64,000 nucleotides of DNA. Source: Candidatus Rokuibacteriota bacterium (GTDB lineage: Bacteria > Methylomirabilota > Methylomirabilia > Rokubacteriales > CSP1-6). The stretch's first letter is position 1; each line of letters begins with the position of its first letter. Both the position numbers and the translations under genes were made by a program. This document shows positions 32,526 through 41,446 of the stretch, piece by piece. The stretch lies in contig QHSP01000024.1 in assembly GCA_003220495.1 (NCBI GenBank), positions 1 to 64,000 on the forward strand. The letters run 5' to 3'. Below the pieces are notes generated by a model, which was given only the letters and a program-made list of their open reading frames with translations, searched no databases and was not told the origin of the DNA.

Positions 32526-34256
32526 TCATGCCGGCGTCGCCGGCGCGGGCAGGCGCTCGTACATCTGGTGGACGTCGCCGCCGTGGAAGCGCGCCACGTG
32601 ATTGGTGGGCGGCAGCGGCTCCGTGTAGAAGAACTCGGGTAGCTCGTCGTCCTTCTCGGTGAACCCGGCGAGGCGGTTGAACTCGTATTCCATCCGGAGC
32701 GCGTCTCGCCCGAGCGGCTCGAAGAAGTCCTTGGTCAGGCTCGTGCCGTGCGCGGCGTTGATGGCGTTGACCAGAAACTCGGTATTCGGATTGGTCACGC
32801 TCATGCCGAAGATGCAAAGCCCGAGCGAATCGTTGGCCGCCACGCGCGCCTGGTGGGCGAGGCTCTGCTCGACGATCTGCTCGGCGTTCATCTCGCGCGT
32901 CTTGAGCCGCGGAAGGTTGCCCGCGGTGTGGTCGGCGCCCTGCGCGGTCGCCATCATCGTGACGCCGGTCGCCTCGACCACGCGAGGATCGTAGGCGCTG
33001 ATCGCCTGCTTCTTGATGACGGGGACCCGGCGCACCTTGTAGTGCGCGCCCACGCGCGCCGTGCCCTGCGCCCACAGCCGCCCCTTTTCGCTCCCGCGGC
33101 GCATCTCCGCCATGCAGTCGGCCATGAACTTCACGTCGCCGAAGGCCCCGAGACGGGCCTCCATCAAGACCGCCAGGGTGGCGCCGAGCTCGATCGTGTC
33201 CACGCCGAGGTCGTTGGCGAGGAAGTTCATCTGGGCGAGCTCGTCGGGATCGCTCAGGCCGCAGTTGGTGCCGAGAAGGCCGAGCGTCTCGTACTCCACC
33301 GGCGAGACGACTTCTTTGCCGCTCGCATCCGCGTAGACGTTGCTGCACTGGATCACACAGCCGGGCATGCACGCGTGCGTGTGCTCTCCGCCGCGCGAGA
33401 CGTTGAGCTGGCTGATGTAATCGCCTCCCATCTTGAACTTCTCGCCGCCCGCCACGTTGACCTGCTGGCCGGCGCTGAAGTTCCGGACCGGCAGACCTCC
33501 GAGCGCGTTCTGGAGGTCGGCCATGCCCATGGTGCCGATCTTCTGGTAGAAGCTCGTCACCATCGAATCGGCGAGCAGCATCTTGGCGTAGTCCTTGATG
33601 GCCGCGTTGACCTTCTTGGCGTCGGTGAACGGCGGAATCTTGTCCAGATCGACCACGGCGGCCTTCACCCTCTTGGAGCCCATCACCGCGCCCACACCAC
33701 CGCGCGCGGACAGCCGAGCGGGCCTGCCGTCCTTGTCGCTGAAGGCGATGCCGCCGAGCAGGCCCTGATACTCGCCGACGGGTCCGCAGAGCGCGATCGT
33801 GACTTTCCGCCCGTACTGCTTGTGCAGCATCTCCTGCGCCTCGAAGTTGCCCTTGCCCAGATACGGCGCGGCGTCGTCGAACTCGATGGAGCCGTCCTTC
33901 TTGAAGTGGATCACGACCCATTCCGGCGAGGCGCCGTGCAGGGTGAAGCCGGCGACCTTCAGCTGCCCGAGCCCGTAGCTGAAGCTGCCGCCGCCGTTGG
34001 CCTCTTTGATGCCGCCCGTGAGCGGGCTCTTGCAGCCCACGCTCGTGCGGTTCGCGTTGGAGAAGCTCGTGCCGGCGAAGGGCCCGGCGGAGAAGACGAG
34101 CGGGTTGGCGGGTGACAGCGGGTCGACCGTCGCGGCACCGAGCTCGAGGAGAGTCTTGGCGATCCAGTAACGGCCCGCCCTGACGATCTCCTCGCCGTGC
34201 AGCTCGCGCTTGGTGATCTTGCGGCTCGTCAGATCGATGTCGTAGTAGGTCCGCAT
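32526..34256 (-). CDS. Aldehyde:ferredoxin oxidoreductase family protein
   Basis: 576 residues. The N-terminal pterin-binding part reads LVFSAGPFAGTSFSNANRTS, GCKSPLTGGIKEANGGG and later RLSARGGVGAVMGSK. The [4Fe-4S] ligands are C296, C300 and C304 (ACMPGCVIQCSN) with C481 in SLGLCIFGM. The spacing C-x3-C-x3-C is that of YdhV-like members rather than the C-x2-C-x3-C of classical archaeal AOR. The enzyme should carry tungsto- or molybdo-bispyranopterin and oxidise an aldehyde or related substrate with ferredoxin as acceptor. No ferredoxin or cofactor gene is adjacent. The ATG at 34256 follows GAGGAGCG. Confidence 0.9.
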   Translation of the reverse strand: MRTYYDIDLTSRKITKRELHGEEIVRAGRYWIAKTLLELGAATVDPLSPANPLVFSAGPFAGTSFSNANRTSVGCKSPLTGGIKEANGGGSFSYGLGQLKVAGFTLHGASPEWVVIHFKKDGSIEFDDAAPYLGKGNFEAQEMLHKQYGRKVTIALCGPVGEYQGLLGGIAFSDKDGRPARLSARGGVGAVMGSKRVKAAVVDLDKIPPFTDAKKVNAAIKDYAKMLLADSMVTSFYQKIGTMGMADLQNALGGLPVRNFSAGQQVNVAGGEKFKMGGDYISQLNVSRGGEHTHACMPGCVIQCSNVYADASGKEVVSPVEYETLGLLGTNCGLSDPDELAQMNFLANDLGVDTIELGATLAVLMEARLGAFGDVKFMADCMAEMRRGSEKGRLWAQGTARVGAHYKVRRVPVIKKQAISAYDPRVVEATGVTMMATAQGADHTAGNLPRLKTREMNAEQIVEQSLAHQARVAANDSLGLCIFGMSVTNPNTEFLVNAINAAHGTSLTKDFFEPLGRDALRMEYEFNRLAGFTEKDDELPEFFYTEPLPPTNHVARFHGGDVHQMYERLPAPATPA

Positions 34257-34574
34257 GGCACGCTCCTCAGTGTTCTGTACGGTCGCGCTGTCCTGTTTGC
34301 GTCAAAGTAAGCTGCCGGCTGGATTGTGTCAAATTCGCGGAACGCGAGTGCTGAGCCGATTCGCGGCATTCCGGAATGACCGTCACTCAGCCGACGCCCT
34401 CTGACCCGATGCCTGCCAATACGGCTTGGGACACGCTCGTGGAGCGCCGTGGACCGTCGCCCAAGCTCGTGAGAACTATCGAAGGTATTTTTGTGGAAAT
34501 CCGGAATGTGATGTGGCCCCGCCCTTGCTCCTCCGTGACGGGGTCGAGAGCATTCGCGCGCGACGGAGGAGACT
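34257..34574. promoter_or_regulatory. Divergent intergenic region with 12-bp palindrome
   Basis: This 318-bp gap separates the divergent AOR and FecR genes and is less GC-rich than its surroundings. It holds a perfect palindrome CATTCCGGAATG (34367-34378), and the half-site ATCCGGAATG recurs at 34500-34509, 122-142 bp further on. These may be binding sites for a regulator of either gene. No gene was recognised here. Confidence 0.4.
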
Positions 34575-35537
34575 ATGGGGAAGCGATTTCTCGGGAGATT
34601 TCTGTTCACGAGTGCGGTCGTCCTCACGGCGGTACCTTTGGCCATGGCACAGGAACTCGCGGGTGTGGTCACGAGCCTCGAGGGTACGGCCACGGTCGCG
34701 CGTGTCGAGCGCTCGTATGCTCGACTGCTCCGATTCAAGGACGACGTGTACGTCCGTGACCGCATCACGACCGGTGATCAGTCGATCGTCCGCGTGCTAC
34801 TCGGCGGGAAGGCGACCGTCACCGCACGCGAGCGGTCGGTCTTGACGATTACCGAGTCGTCCGGCGTCTCGACGATCCACCTCGACGACGGTCGGATCTC
34901 GGTCGCAGTCTCCAAGGGTTTGATGAAGCGAGGCGAGGTCATCGAAATCAAAACGCCGAACGCGGTGGCTGCTGTTCGCGGCACCGTCGTCGTCGCGGAA
35001 GTCTTCCCCGGCGGCACTGTCCGCTCCACGATCAGTGTGTTGCGCGGCCTCGTCGACGTGACGGGCCTTGACGCGGCTCGACGCACCGGATCGCCCGTGA
35101 ATGTCGGGGTCCTTCAGGCGGTGAGCGTCACCGGCTCGAATCACGTGCCGCAGCCCAGCGCCATCACCGCCGACGCAGCCAGGCGGCTGACAGCCGAATT
35201 TCGTATCGTCCCGCGCGAGATGCCGCGAGCGACGGTCGCCCCGACCGTCGAGCTGGCGATGCGGCAGGCTGTCGACGATGCGGCGAATGCGGGTCCTGCC
35301 CACCGTGCCGCTGGCAACGGCTCCGGAGCGAGCGGTGCTCGCAAAGACGCTGGGATCGCCAGCGGCGATAAGCAGGGTCGTGAGAGCAAGAACGATGAAC
35401 CGACAACCGCGGACGGTCGAGGCAAGGATAGCGCGAACGGCACCGTCGAGGCCGCGGCCGCGAGTGTCGGCAACGGCGTCAGTCTCGTCGATGCCGTCAT
35501 GAGTCTGGGGCCCGCCAAGAAAAGCGGGAAGAAGTAG
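34575..35537 (+). CDS. FecR-domain secreted protein
   Basis: 320 residues; GGAGGAG precedes the ATG. A signal peptide (MGKRFLGRFLFTSAVVLTAV, cleaved after AMA near 25) is followed by a FecR-type beta domain: VYVRDRITTGDQSIVRVLLG, VSTIHLDDGRISVAVSKG, IEIKTPNAVAAVRGTVVV. After residue 215 the protein is low complexity, rich in Ala, Gly, Asp, Lys and Ser. It lacks the cytoplasmic anti-sigma segment, and no ECF sigma factor is nearby, so it is probably a periplasmic structural or binding protein, not a FecR regulator. Codon use is somewhat less GC-biased than the neighbours. Confidence 0.85.
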   Translation: MGKRFLGRFLFTSAVVLTAVPLAMAQELAGVVTSLEGTATVARVERSYARLLRFKDDVYVRDRITTGDQSIVRVLLGGKATVTARERSVLTITESSGVSTIHLDDGRISVAVSKGLMKRGEVIEIKTPNAVAAVRGTVVVAEVFPGGTVRSTISVLRGLVDVTGLDAARRTGSPVNVGVLQAVSVTGSNHVPQPSAITADAARRLTAEFRIVPREMPRATVAPTVELAMRQAVDDAANAGPAHRAAGNGSGASGARKDAGIASGDKQGRESKNDEPTTADGRGKDSANGTVEAAAASVGNGVSLVDAVMSLGPAKKSGKK

Positions 35538-35593
35538 CCCACGCCAGGCCAATCGCGTGAGGAGCCGCCCCCCCCCACGATTTGTTGACAGCG

Positions 35594-35619
35594 CGGGAAG
35601 GTCGGGCCGAAACTTCCCG
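35594..35619. promoter_or_regulatory. Inverted repeat upstream of ctaG
   Basis: CGGGAAG (35594-35600) and CTTCCCG (35613-35619) are perfect inverted arms with a 12-bp spacer, just after a TTGACA at 35585-35590 and 15 bp before the ATG at 35635. It could be an operator or a leader hairpin. Confidence 0.35.
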
Positions 35620-35634
35620 TGGTGATGCCGGCCG

Positions 35635-36450
35635 ATGCTTGAGGCGGCCCTCAAAACTCTCCTGTCGCTCGTTCTCGCCGCGGCGGCTACCACCTACGTG
35701 CGTGGGTGGCGCCGGCTCCGCGCCGCGGGGTACCCGCCGCCGTTCTGGCGGCCGGCGTCCTACGCACTAGGCGTCGTCTTCGTCGCGGCCGCGCTGCTGT
35801 CGCCCCTCGACGAGCTTGCGACGGAGCGGTTCTCGGCCCACATGGCTCAGCACCTCCTGCTGACGATGATGGCAGCGCCGCTCCTGCTACTCGGTAACCC
35901 GCTGCCGGTCGTCCTCTGGGGCCTGCCGCCCGGCCCGCGTCGCTGGCTCGCGGCGCCCTTTCGACGGGCGGCGTGGCCGCGCTCAGCGCTGTCGGCCATG
36001 ACGTTCTGGCCGGCGGCCGGCCTCCTTCACGTTGCGGCCATCTGGGTCTGGCACGTCCCGTGGCTCTACGACGCGGCGGCCGAGCACGAGCTCGTGCACG
36101 CCCTCGAGCACGTGATCTTCTTCGGAACGGCGCTGCTATTCTGGTGGCCGATCATCCGCCCGGCGCCGCGACTCGCTCCACGGCTCCATCCCGGTCTCCA
36201 GATCGTCTATCTGATCGCCGCGACCGCGCAGAGCACCGCGCTCGGCATGCTGCTGGCGGTGCCGGAGCGCGCGTTCTATCCTCACTACGCGCGGGTGGCG
36301 GCCACCCTCGGCATCAACGCCGTCGACGATCAGATGGTCGGCGGCGGGCTCATGTGGAGCGGCGCGCACATGTACTTGCTGCCGATCCTCTTGATCCTCT
36401 ACGGAATTTCACGCGACGCCGCACGCCAGCGCGACGACGCGTCGATATAG
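35635..36450 (+). CDS. ctaG: Cytochrome c oxidase assembly protein, CtaG (caa3 type)
   Basis: 271 residues with about seven membrane spans. FSAHMAQHLLLTMMAAPLLL, HVAAIWVWHVPWLYDAAAEH and VHALEHVIFFGTALLFWWP are the conserved His-rich blocks of the caa3_CtaG family, which helps put copper into cytochrome c oxidase. The last quarter (NAVDDQMVGGGLMWSGAHMY) matches the family signature. No oxidase subunits lie beside it in the window, so it is an isolated copy. It indicates aerobic respiration. The gene starts 98 bp after the FecR gene. Confidence 0.93.
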   Translation: MLEAALKTLLSLVLAAAATTYVRGWRRLRAAGYPPPFWRPASYALGVVFVAAALLSPLDELATERFSAHMAQHLLLTMMAAPLLLLGNPLPVVLWGLPPGPRRWLAAPFRRAAWPRSALSAMTFWPAAGLLHVAAIWVWHVPWLYDAAAEHELVHALEHVIFFGTALLFWWPIIRPAPRLAPRLHPGLQIVYLIAATAQSTALGMLLAVPERAFYPHYARVAATLGINAVDDQMVGGGLMWSGAHMYLLPILLILYGISRDAARQRDDASI

Positions 36451-36486
36451 TCTGGCGTAATCCGCAGGGCTGAGGAGAGAGGGCTC

Positions 36487-38211
36487 ATGGCACTCGATCT
36501 CTTGATTCGCGGGGGCAGCATCGTCGACGGCTCGGGCGCCGCGCGTTATCGCGGCGACGTCGCCATCCGGGATGGCCGGATCGTCGAGCTCGGACGCATT
36601 CGATCGGCGGCCGAGCGCACCATCGACGCTGACGGCTTGATCGTCGCGCCGGGCTTCATCGACGGTCACACCCACATGGACGCCCAGGTGGCGTGGGACC
36701 GGATGGGAAGCTGCTCCTGCTGGCACGGCGTGACCACCGTGATCATGGGCAACTGTGGGTTCGCGCTGGCGCCGTGCCCGCCCGCGGAGCGCGAATGGTT
36801 CGCGCGCTGCCTGACCGCGGTCGAGGACATTCCGACCGAGGCGATGATGGCGGGAATCGACTGGACCTGGGAGACGTTTCCGGAGTACCTGGCGACCGTG
36901 GATCGCTTACCCAAGGCGATCAACTACGGCGCCTACATCGGCCATTCGGCGCTGCGGATGTACGTCATGGGCAAGCGTGCGCTGGCCGAGCCCGCGACCG
37001 AGGCCGATCTGGCGCGAATGGCCGCGGCGGTGCAGGAGGCGATTCGCGTGGGCGCCATGGGCTTCTCGAGCTCCCGCGCGACGACGCACGTCACGCCGGA
37101 CGACACACCGGTGGCCAGCCGCATCGCCGCCTGGTCGGAGCTCGATCGCCTGGTCGGCGCCATGGCCGAGCTGAACGCCGGCGTGTTCCAGGTCGGTCCG
37201 GACACGTCCGGCGGCGAGGCCCAGCGCCGATTCCTCGCGCGGCTCAAGCAGGTGGCGGTCGAGACCGGACGGCCGGTGATGTTCGGCACCATCTCGAGCC
37301 GCCAGGGCGACACGCCGAATCCGTGGACCTATCAGCTCGAGTACCTGGACGAATGCGCGGCCGCCGGGGCGCGGATGTGGGGGCAGACCACGACGCGCTC
37401 GATCAACGCCATCTTCTCGCTCAAGTCCTACTTGCCGTTCGACGCGCTCCCGGCGTGGCGGCAGATACGCCGCTTGCCCCTGGCCGAGCAGAAGCGGCGT
37501 CTCGCCGACCCGGCGACGCGCCGGCAGCTGGTCGCCGAGGAGGCCGGCATGAAGCCGCGCGACAATGTCTTCCAGGGCGGCGGCGCCGCCACCACCGATC
37601 CGCGGAAGCCCGACTACGCGAACCTCTTCGTCATGAAGGGAGTGGACTGGAACGACCCGACGGTCGCCCAGCTGTCGGCGCAGCTTCGCCGCCACCCGGT
37701 CGAGGTCATGATCGACCTGGTGCTCGAGAACGACGATCAGGTGTTCGTGCAGCCGCTCGTCAACGAGGACCCGGAGCACGTGCTCGGCATGCTGCGGCAC
37801 GCGCGGACGCTCGCGACGTTCTCGGATTCGGGCGCGCACGTGTGCCAGGAGATGGGCTCGTCGCTCCAGACTCACTTGCTGAGCTACTGGGTGCGCCAGC
37901 GGCAGGCGTTCACGCTCGAAGAGGCGGTGCGCAAGCTCACCTTCGACAACGCATCGGCGTGGGAGATCCATGACCGCGGGCTCGTGCGCACGGGCTATCG
38001 TGCCGACCTCGTCGTGTTCGACGAGCGCCGCGTGCGGCCGGCGATGCCCACGGTGCAGACCGACCTGCCCGGTGGCGCCCGCCGCCTGGTGCAGAAGGCG
38101 GAGGGGATCGCCGCCACCGTCGTCAACGGGCAGGTGACCCTGGAGAACGGCGAGCCCACCGGCCGCACGCCGGGCGTCTTGCTCCACGGGCCCGGCGCGC
38201 GTTCGGCCTGA
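36487..38211 (+). CDS. N-acyl-D-amino-acid deacylase-like amidohydrolase (family 3)
   Basis: 574 residues; GAGGAGAGAG precedes the ATG. Typical of the D-aminoacylase/dihydroorotase-like amidohydrolases: LIRGGSIVDGSGAARYRGDV, APGFIDGHTHMDAQVAWD (metal H61, H63), GVTTVIMGNCGFALAP and, near the end, ATFSDSGAHVCQEMG with the catalytic Asp. It should hydrolyse an N-acyl amino acid or a cyclic amide in the cytoplasm. It is close behind ctaG (36 bp) but unrelated in role, and converges with the cyclase-family hydrolase gene. Confidence 0.9.
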   Translation: MALDLLIRGGSIVDGSGAARYRGDVAIRDGRIVELGRIRSAAERTIDADGLIVAPGFIDGHTHMDAQVAWDRMGSCSCWHGVTTVIMGNCGFALAPCPPAEREWFARCLTAVEDIPTEAMMAGIDWTWETFPEYLATVDRLPKAINYGAYIGHSALRMYVMGKRALAEPATEADLARMAAAVQEAIRVGAMGFSSSRATTHVTPDDTPVASRIAAWSELDRLVGAMAELNAGVFQVGPDTSGGEAQRRFLARLKQVAVETGRPVMFGTISSRQGDTPNPWTYQLEYLDECAAAGARMWGQTTTRSINAIFSLKSYLPFDALPAWRQIRRLPLAEQKRRLADPATRRQLVAEEAGMKPRDNVFQGGGAATTDPRKPDYANLFVMKGVDWNDPTVAQLSAQLRRHPVEVMIDLVLENDDQVFVQPLVNEDPEHVLGMLRHARTLATFSDSGAHVCQEMGSSLQTHLLSYWVRQRQAFTLEEAVRKLTFDNASAWEIHDRGLVRTGYRADLVVFDERRVRPAMPTVQTDLPGGARRLVQKAEGIAATVVNGQVTLENGEPTGRTPGVLLHGPGARSA

Positions 38212-38251
38212 CGCGTGGCTTCGCCGCGCGTCGCCGTCTGCGCCGGCTTCT

Positions 38252-39154
38252 CTAGAAGACCGCGAGCGGGTGCGCCGGCGCGCCCGTGGAGCCGACCAGC
38301 CGGATCGGCGTCGCCGTGAAGAGGAACTCGTAGCGCCCCTCCTCCGCGCACGCGCGCGCCAGGCGCTCCGGATTCGTGTTGTCCACGAGCACCAGCCCCA
38401 GGAACGGGATGGCCAGATGCGTGCTCATCGCGAAGCCTGGATAACTGGTCGGGCGCTCGTCCATCATGTCCCACGCGATCGCGGCGATGTCCTTCTCGCG
38501 AAACCACTCGAGACACGACAGATGCATCCCGGGGTGGGGCGCCACGCGCGGCACCCAGTCGGGATTCGCCTTGCGGAAGGCTTCGTCGCCGTTGCGCACG
38601 ACGACCACGTCGCCCGGCTCGATCTTCACGCCCGCCCGCGCGGCGACCGCGTCGAGCTCTTTCGGGGTGACGGGCTGACCGACCGTCACGTAGCCCTCCG
38701 TGCGGCCGGCGGCGACGTCGAGCAGCACGCCTCGCGTCGTCAGGCCGTCGAAGTAGGCGTCGATCGCGCACCAGGTGGCCCCGGCCGCGGTCAGGCTGTC
38801 CTTGAACGGGCGGCCGTTGTAGAGCTCGCCGTCCCACGCGACGTGGCACAGGGCGTCGATGTGGGTGATCGAGAACCCGTGATAGACGAGATCGAACCGA
38901 TCGAGCACCACGTCGGCGCGCTCGCGGTTCGACGGGAACGTCACGTTGTACATGATCGCCGGCTGCGGGCCGATGTCTCGAGCCAGCGAGACCGTCCGAC
39001 CCGTGCGCACCAGCGACGCGGCTTGCGCGCGCTTGGCGGCGGTGATCAGATTCGCGGTGCCGCGCTGGTCGTCGTGGCCCCAGCGGCCCCAGTTGTTCAG
39101 CTCCTTGAAGTACCCTTCGACGCGAGCCTGCGTGGGTGGCTTCCAGTCGGTCAT
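38252..39154 (-). CDS. Cyclase-family metal hydrolase (kynurenine formamidase-like)
   Basis: 300 residues. The metal-binding signature FSITHIDALCHV (H92, H98, D100, H104) is a variant of the HxGTHxDxPxH motif of the cyclase family (PF04199), which includes kynurenine formamidase and isatin hydrolase. WGRWGHDDQRGTANLI near the start is typical of a large bacterial subgroup of unknown substrate. AGGAG stands before two adjacent ATG codons (39157, 39154). It lies downstream of the SDR/MmgE/quinone-reductase run on the same strand, separated by a copy of the 50-bp element, so it may be a separate unit of one catabolic locus. Confidence 0.88.
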   Translation of the reverse strand: MTDWKPPTQARVEGYFKELNNWGRWGHDDQRGTANLITAAKRAQAASLVRTGRTVSLARDIGPQPAIMYNVTFPSNRERADVVLDRFDLVYHGFSITHIDALCHVAWDGELYNGRPFKDSLTAAGATWCAIDAYFDGLTTRGVLLDVAAGRTEGYVTVGQPVTPKELDAVAARAGVKIEPGDVVVVRNGDEAFRKANPDWVPRVAPHPGMHLSCLEWFREKDIAAIAWDMMDERPTSYPGFAMSTHLAIPFLGLVLVDNTNPERLARACAEEGRYEFLFTATPIRLVGSTGAPAHPLAVF

Positions 39155-39188
39155 CATCGCTCCTCTCGCCGAAATTCTCGAATCAGAG

Positions 39189-39237
39189 GCGCGCCTCGAC
39201 CGGCGGGGCCCCAGCCCCGCGACGGTCGGCAGCGCGC
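39189..39237 (-). repeat. Dispersed structured repeat, copy 5
   Basis: A full-length copy with two base changes in the outer arms (GACCGG for GGCCGG; GACGGTCGGC). The central GCGGGGC-TGGG-GCCCCGC stem is perfect. It ends 31-34 bp before the start codon of the cyclase-family gene and points along it. Confidence 0.88.
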
Positions 39238-39243
39238 ACGACG

Positions 39244-40062
39244 CTAGTAGTAGACCGAGCGGCCGGCGCCGCCGGTCGCCACGACCAGCTCGCCGCTGAC
39301 CGCCCACGCTTTGTCCGACGCGAGAAAGACCGTGAGATAGGCGATCTCGCCGGCGTCCACCATGCGGCAGATCGAGTTGCCCCGCGGCGATTCGTAGGCG
39401 AAGTCGCGCTTCTCGACCTCGTCGGCCGAGACGCCGAGCTCGGCGGCGCGCGCGGCCAGGAGCCTCGGCGTGCGCTCGGTGCGCGTCGTGCCCGGGTGGA
39501 TGCAGTTGACCGTGATGCCGTACCGCCCGAGCTGCACGGCCAGGGTCTTGGTGAGGTGCACGAGCGAGCCGTTGCGGGCGCCGCCGCTCAGGTTCCCGGC
39601 GTTGCGGGCGTTCGTGCCGCTGATATTGATGATGCGCCCCCACCCGTGTTGTTTCAGGTAGGGGATGGCGGCGCGGGCGCAGCGCAGCGCGCCGACGTAC
39701 TTCACGTTGAAGTCCTGCAGCAGATCCTCGTCGACGACGGTCTCGATCGGGCCGGTCGCGGTCGCCGAGCCTCCCGGCGCCGACCCGCTGTTGACCAGGA
39801 TGTGCAGGCCCCCGAGCCGGTCCGCGGCCTGGGCCACCGCGCGGTCGACCTGCTCCTTGCTGCTCACGTCGGCGACCAGCGGGATGACCGTGCGGCCCGT
39901 CTGGCCCTCGAGCTCGCGCGCGGCCGCCTCCAGCCGGTCCTTCGTGCGCGCCACGATCGCGACGTCGACGCCCTCGCGGGCGAGCTCGAGCGCGATGGCC
40001 TTGCCGATGCCGAGACTGCCGCCGGTCACGAGCGCGCGTTTGCCGTTCAGTCCGAGATCCAT
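39244..40062 (-). CDS. SDR-family protein lacking the YxxxK catalytic pair
   Basis: 272 residues. The NAD(P)-binding motif TGGSLGIGKAIA (13-24) and the fold are those of a short-chain dehydrogenase; the active-site Ser is S148 (INISGTNA). Where YxxxK should be, the sequence reads LSGGARNGSLVHLTK: alignment back from HLTK puts Gly at the Tyr position (160/161) and Asn at the Lys position (164). The NNAG motif is NSGS. It may bind cofactor without classical SDR chemistry, or use a different catalytic set. It starts 12 bp after the MmgE/PrpD gene in the same operon. Confidence 0.88.
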   Translation of the reverse strand: MDLGLNGKRALVTGGSLGIGKAIALELAREGVDVAIVARTKDRLEAAARELEGQTGRTVIPLVADVSSKEQVDRAVAQAADRLGGLHILVNSGSAPGGSATATGPIETVVDEDLLQDFNVKYVGALRCARAAIPYLKQHGWGRIINISGTNARNAGNLSGGARNGSLVHLTKTLAVQLGRYGITVNCIHPGTTRTERTPRLLAARAAELGVSADEVEKRDFAYESPRGNSICRMVDAGEIAYLTVFLASDKAWAVSGELVVATGGAGRSVYY

Positions 40063-40074
40063 CGCCTCACCTCT

Positions 40075-41436
40075 TCAACGTTTGAATGTGAACAGGTCCA
40101 CGATCGCGTCGATCCTCACCACCTCGTCCAGACGCCAGAGGGCCTCGAGCGCACCGGCCGCCTGCGCTTGGCCGAGGACGTCCTCCGCGAGATCGCGGAA
40201 CTTCGTCTCGACGTCGGCGTCGGTCATCGGGTTGCGAGCGTGGCCCTTCGGGTACTCGGCCCGCTCGGTGTAGCGCTGACCCGAACGGGTGGTCACGTCG
40301 ATCTGCGAGGCTAGCTCGCCGGGAAAGCGTCGCGTGAGGTCCGGGTTCTCGGCGACGCGGATGCGATTCATGAGGGGTCGCAGGCTCGGATCGAGGTATC
40401 GCTTCGGCTCGAAGCTGGCCGGCGTGATGCGCCCGTCCACGAGCGCGACGGCGAGCATGTAGGGAAGACTGTGGTCGGCCGTCTCACGCGTCCGCGGATC
40501 CCACTTCGCCGGCTCGCTCCCGATCTCGCTGTGGGCCATCGCGTAGATCTGCACGTCGAGCGTCTCGATCTCGTCGGCGCGCACCTTGCTCCTGAGGGCG
40601 AGCGCGACGGCGAGCGGCGCCTGCGCGTGATACTCGGCCGCGAAGAACTTGAAGTTCGTGCGCTCGATCGCGAAGGGCCTTCCGGCGCCGCCGAGCGCGC
40701 CGAGCTCGAACGGCCCCGTCACTTGCTCGCAAAGACCGTGGCGGCCCTCGAAGGCGGCCGTCGGCCCCGTCATCCCCGCCTTGGCGAGCTGCGCGGCGAA
40801 GAGCCCGGCCTTCGCGGCTACCGCCGTCGCGCAGCCCTTCCACATCGCGAGCTCACCGGCCCGCGTCTGGCGCGTCGCCACGTTCGCCGTCACTCCGATC
40901 GCGATCGCGTCGGCCATCTCCTGGGCGGAGAGGCCGAGGAGGAGCCCGGCGCCGGCCGCGGAGGCGGGCGCGACGAAGACGCCCTGGTCCCAGCCGCGGT
41001 CGCGCAACGACACCTGATCGGCCAGCGCGCCGAAGACTTCGTAACCGAGGACCGTCGCCAGCACGAGGTCTCTGCCCGATGCGCCCACGAGCTCGGCCGC
41101 GGCCAGGATCGCCCCGAGCATGTCGCTCGGATGGCCGGAGCCGCGCGCGATGTACGTATCGTTGGCGTCGAGGAACCGGATCATCGCGGAGTTGGCGAAG
41201 GCCGCGGCTTCCGGCGTCGTCGCGCGCCCCTCGCCCAGGAGCCGCGCCGACGGCCCGCCGCCCGAGACCGGCGCGAGACGCCGCGCGATGACCGCCGGCT
41301 CGCTCGGCGCGCCGCCCATGGCGCAGCCGAGCGAGTCGATGAGGTGGCGCTTGGCCTCCTTGACCGCGCTCGGCGACAGATCGCCGTAGCCGAGCGATGT
41401 CGCGTAGCGCGCGAGCGTGTCGGTCGTTCGATCCAT
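40075..41436 (-). CDS. MmgE/PrpD-family protein
   Basis: 453 residues. YATSLGYGDLSPSAVKEAKR, HLIDSLGCAMGGA and later MIRFLDANDTYIARGSGHPSD are the signature blocks of the MmgE/PrpD family, which contains 2-methylcitrate dehydratase, cis-aconitate decarboxylase and many unassigned members. FAAEYHAQAPLAVALALR holds the conserved substrate-site residues. No methylcitrate synthase or lyase gene is near, so a true PrpD role is unlikely. It lies between the quinone reductase (10-bp gap) and the SDR (12-bp gap), clearly co-transcribed. Confidence 0.9.
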   Translation of the reverse strand: MDRTTDTLARYATSLGYGDLSPSAVKEAKRHLIDSLGCAMGGAPSEPAVIARRLAPVSGGGPSARLLGEGRATTPEAAAFANSAMIRFLDANDTYIARGSGHPSDMLGAILAAAELVGASGRDLVLATVLGYEVFGALADQVSLRDRGWDQGVFVAPASAAGAGLLLGLSAQEMADAIAIGVTANVATRQTRAGELAMWKGCATAVAAKAGLFAAQLAKAGMTGPTAAFEGRHGLCEQVTGPFELGALGGAGRPFAIERTNFKFFAAEYHAQAPLAVALALRSKVRADEIETLDVQIYAMAHSEIGSEPAKWDPRTRETADHSLPYMLAVALVDGRITPASFEPKRYLDPSLRPLMNRIRVAENPDLTRRFPGELASQIDVTTRSGQRYTERAEYPKGHARNPMTDADVETKFRDLAEDVLGQAQAAGALEALWRLDEVVRIDAIVDLFTFKR

Positions 41437-41446
41437 ATCTCTGGTG

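Noticed and set aside
34376-34845. Short frames overlapping the start of the FecR gene
   Set aside because: They overlap a gene with a signal peptide and a GGAGGAG site, and have no ribosome site or family likeness.
34575-35537. FecR as part of an ECF sigma/anti-sigma system
   Set aside because: There is no adjacent sigma factor or TonB receptor and the protein has a cleavable signal instead of a cytoplasmic anti-sigma part.
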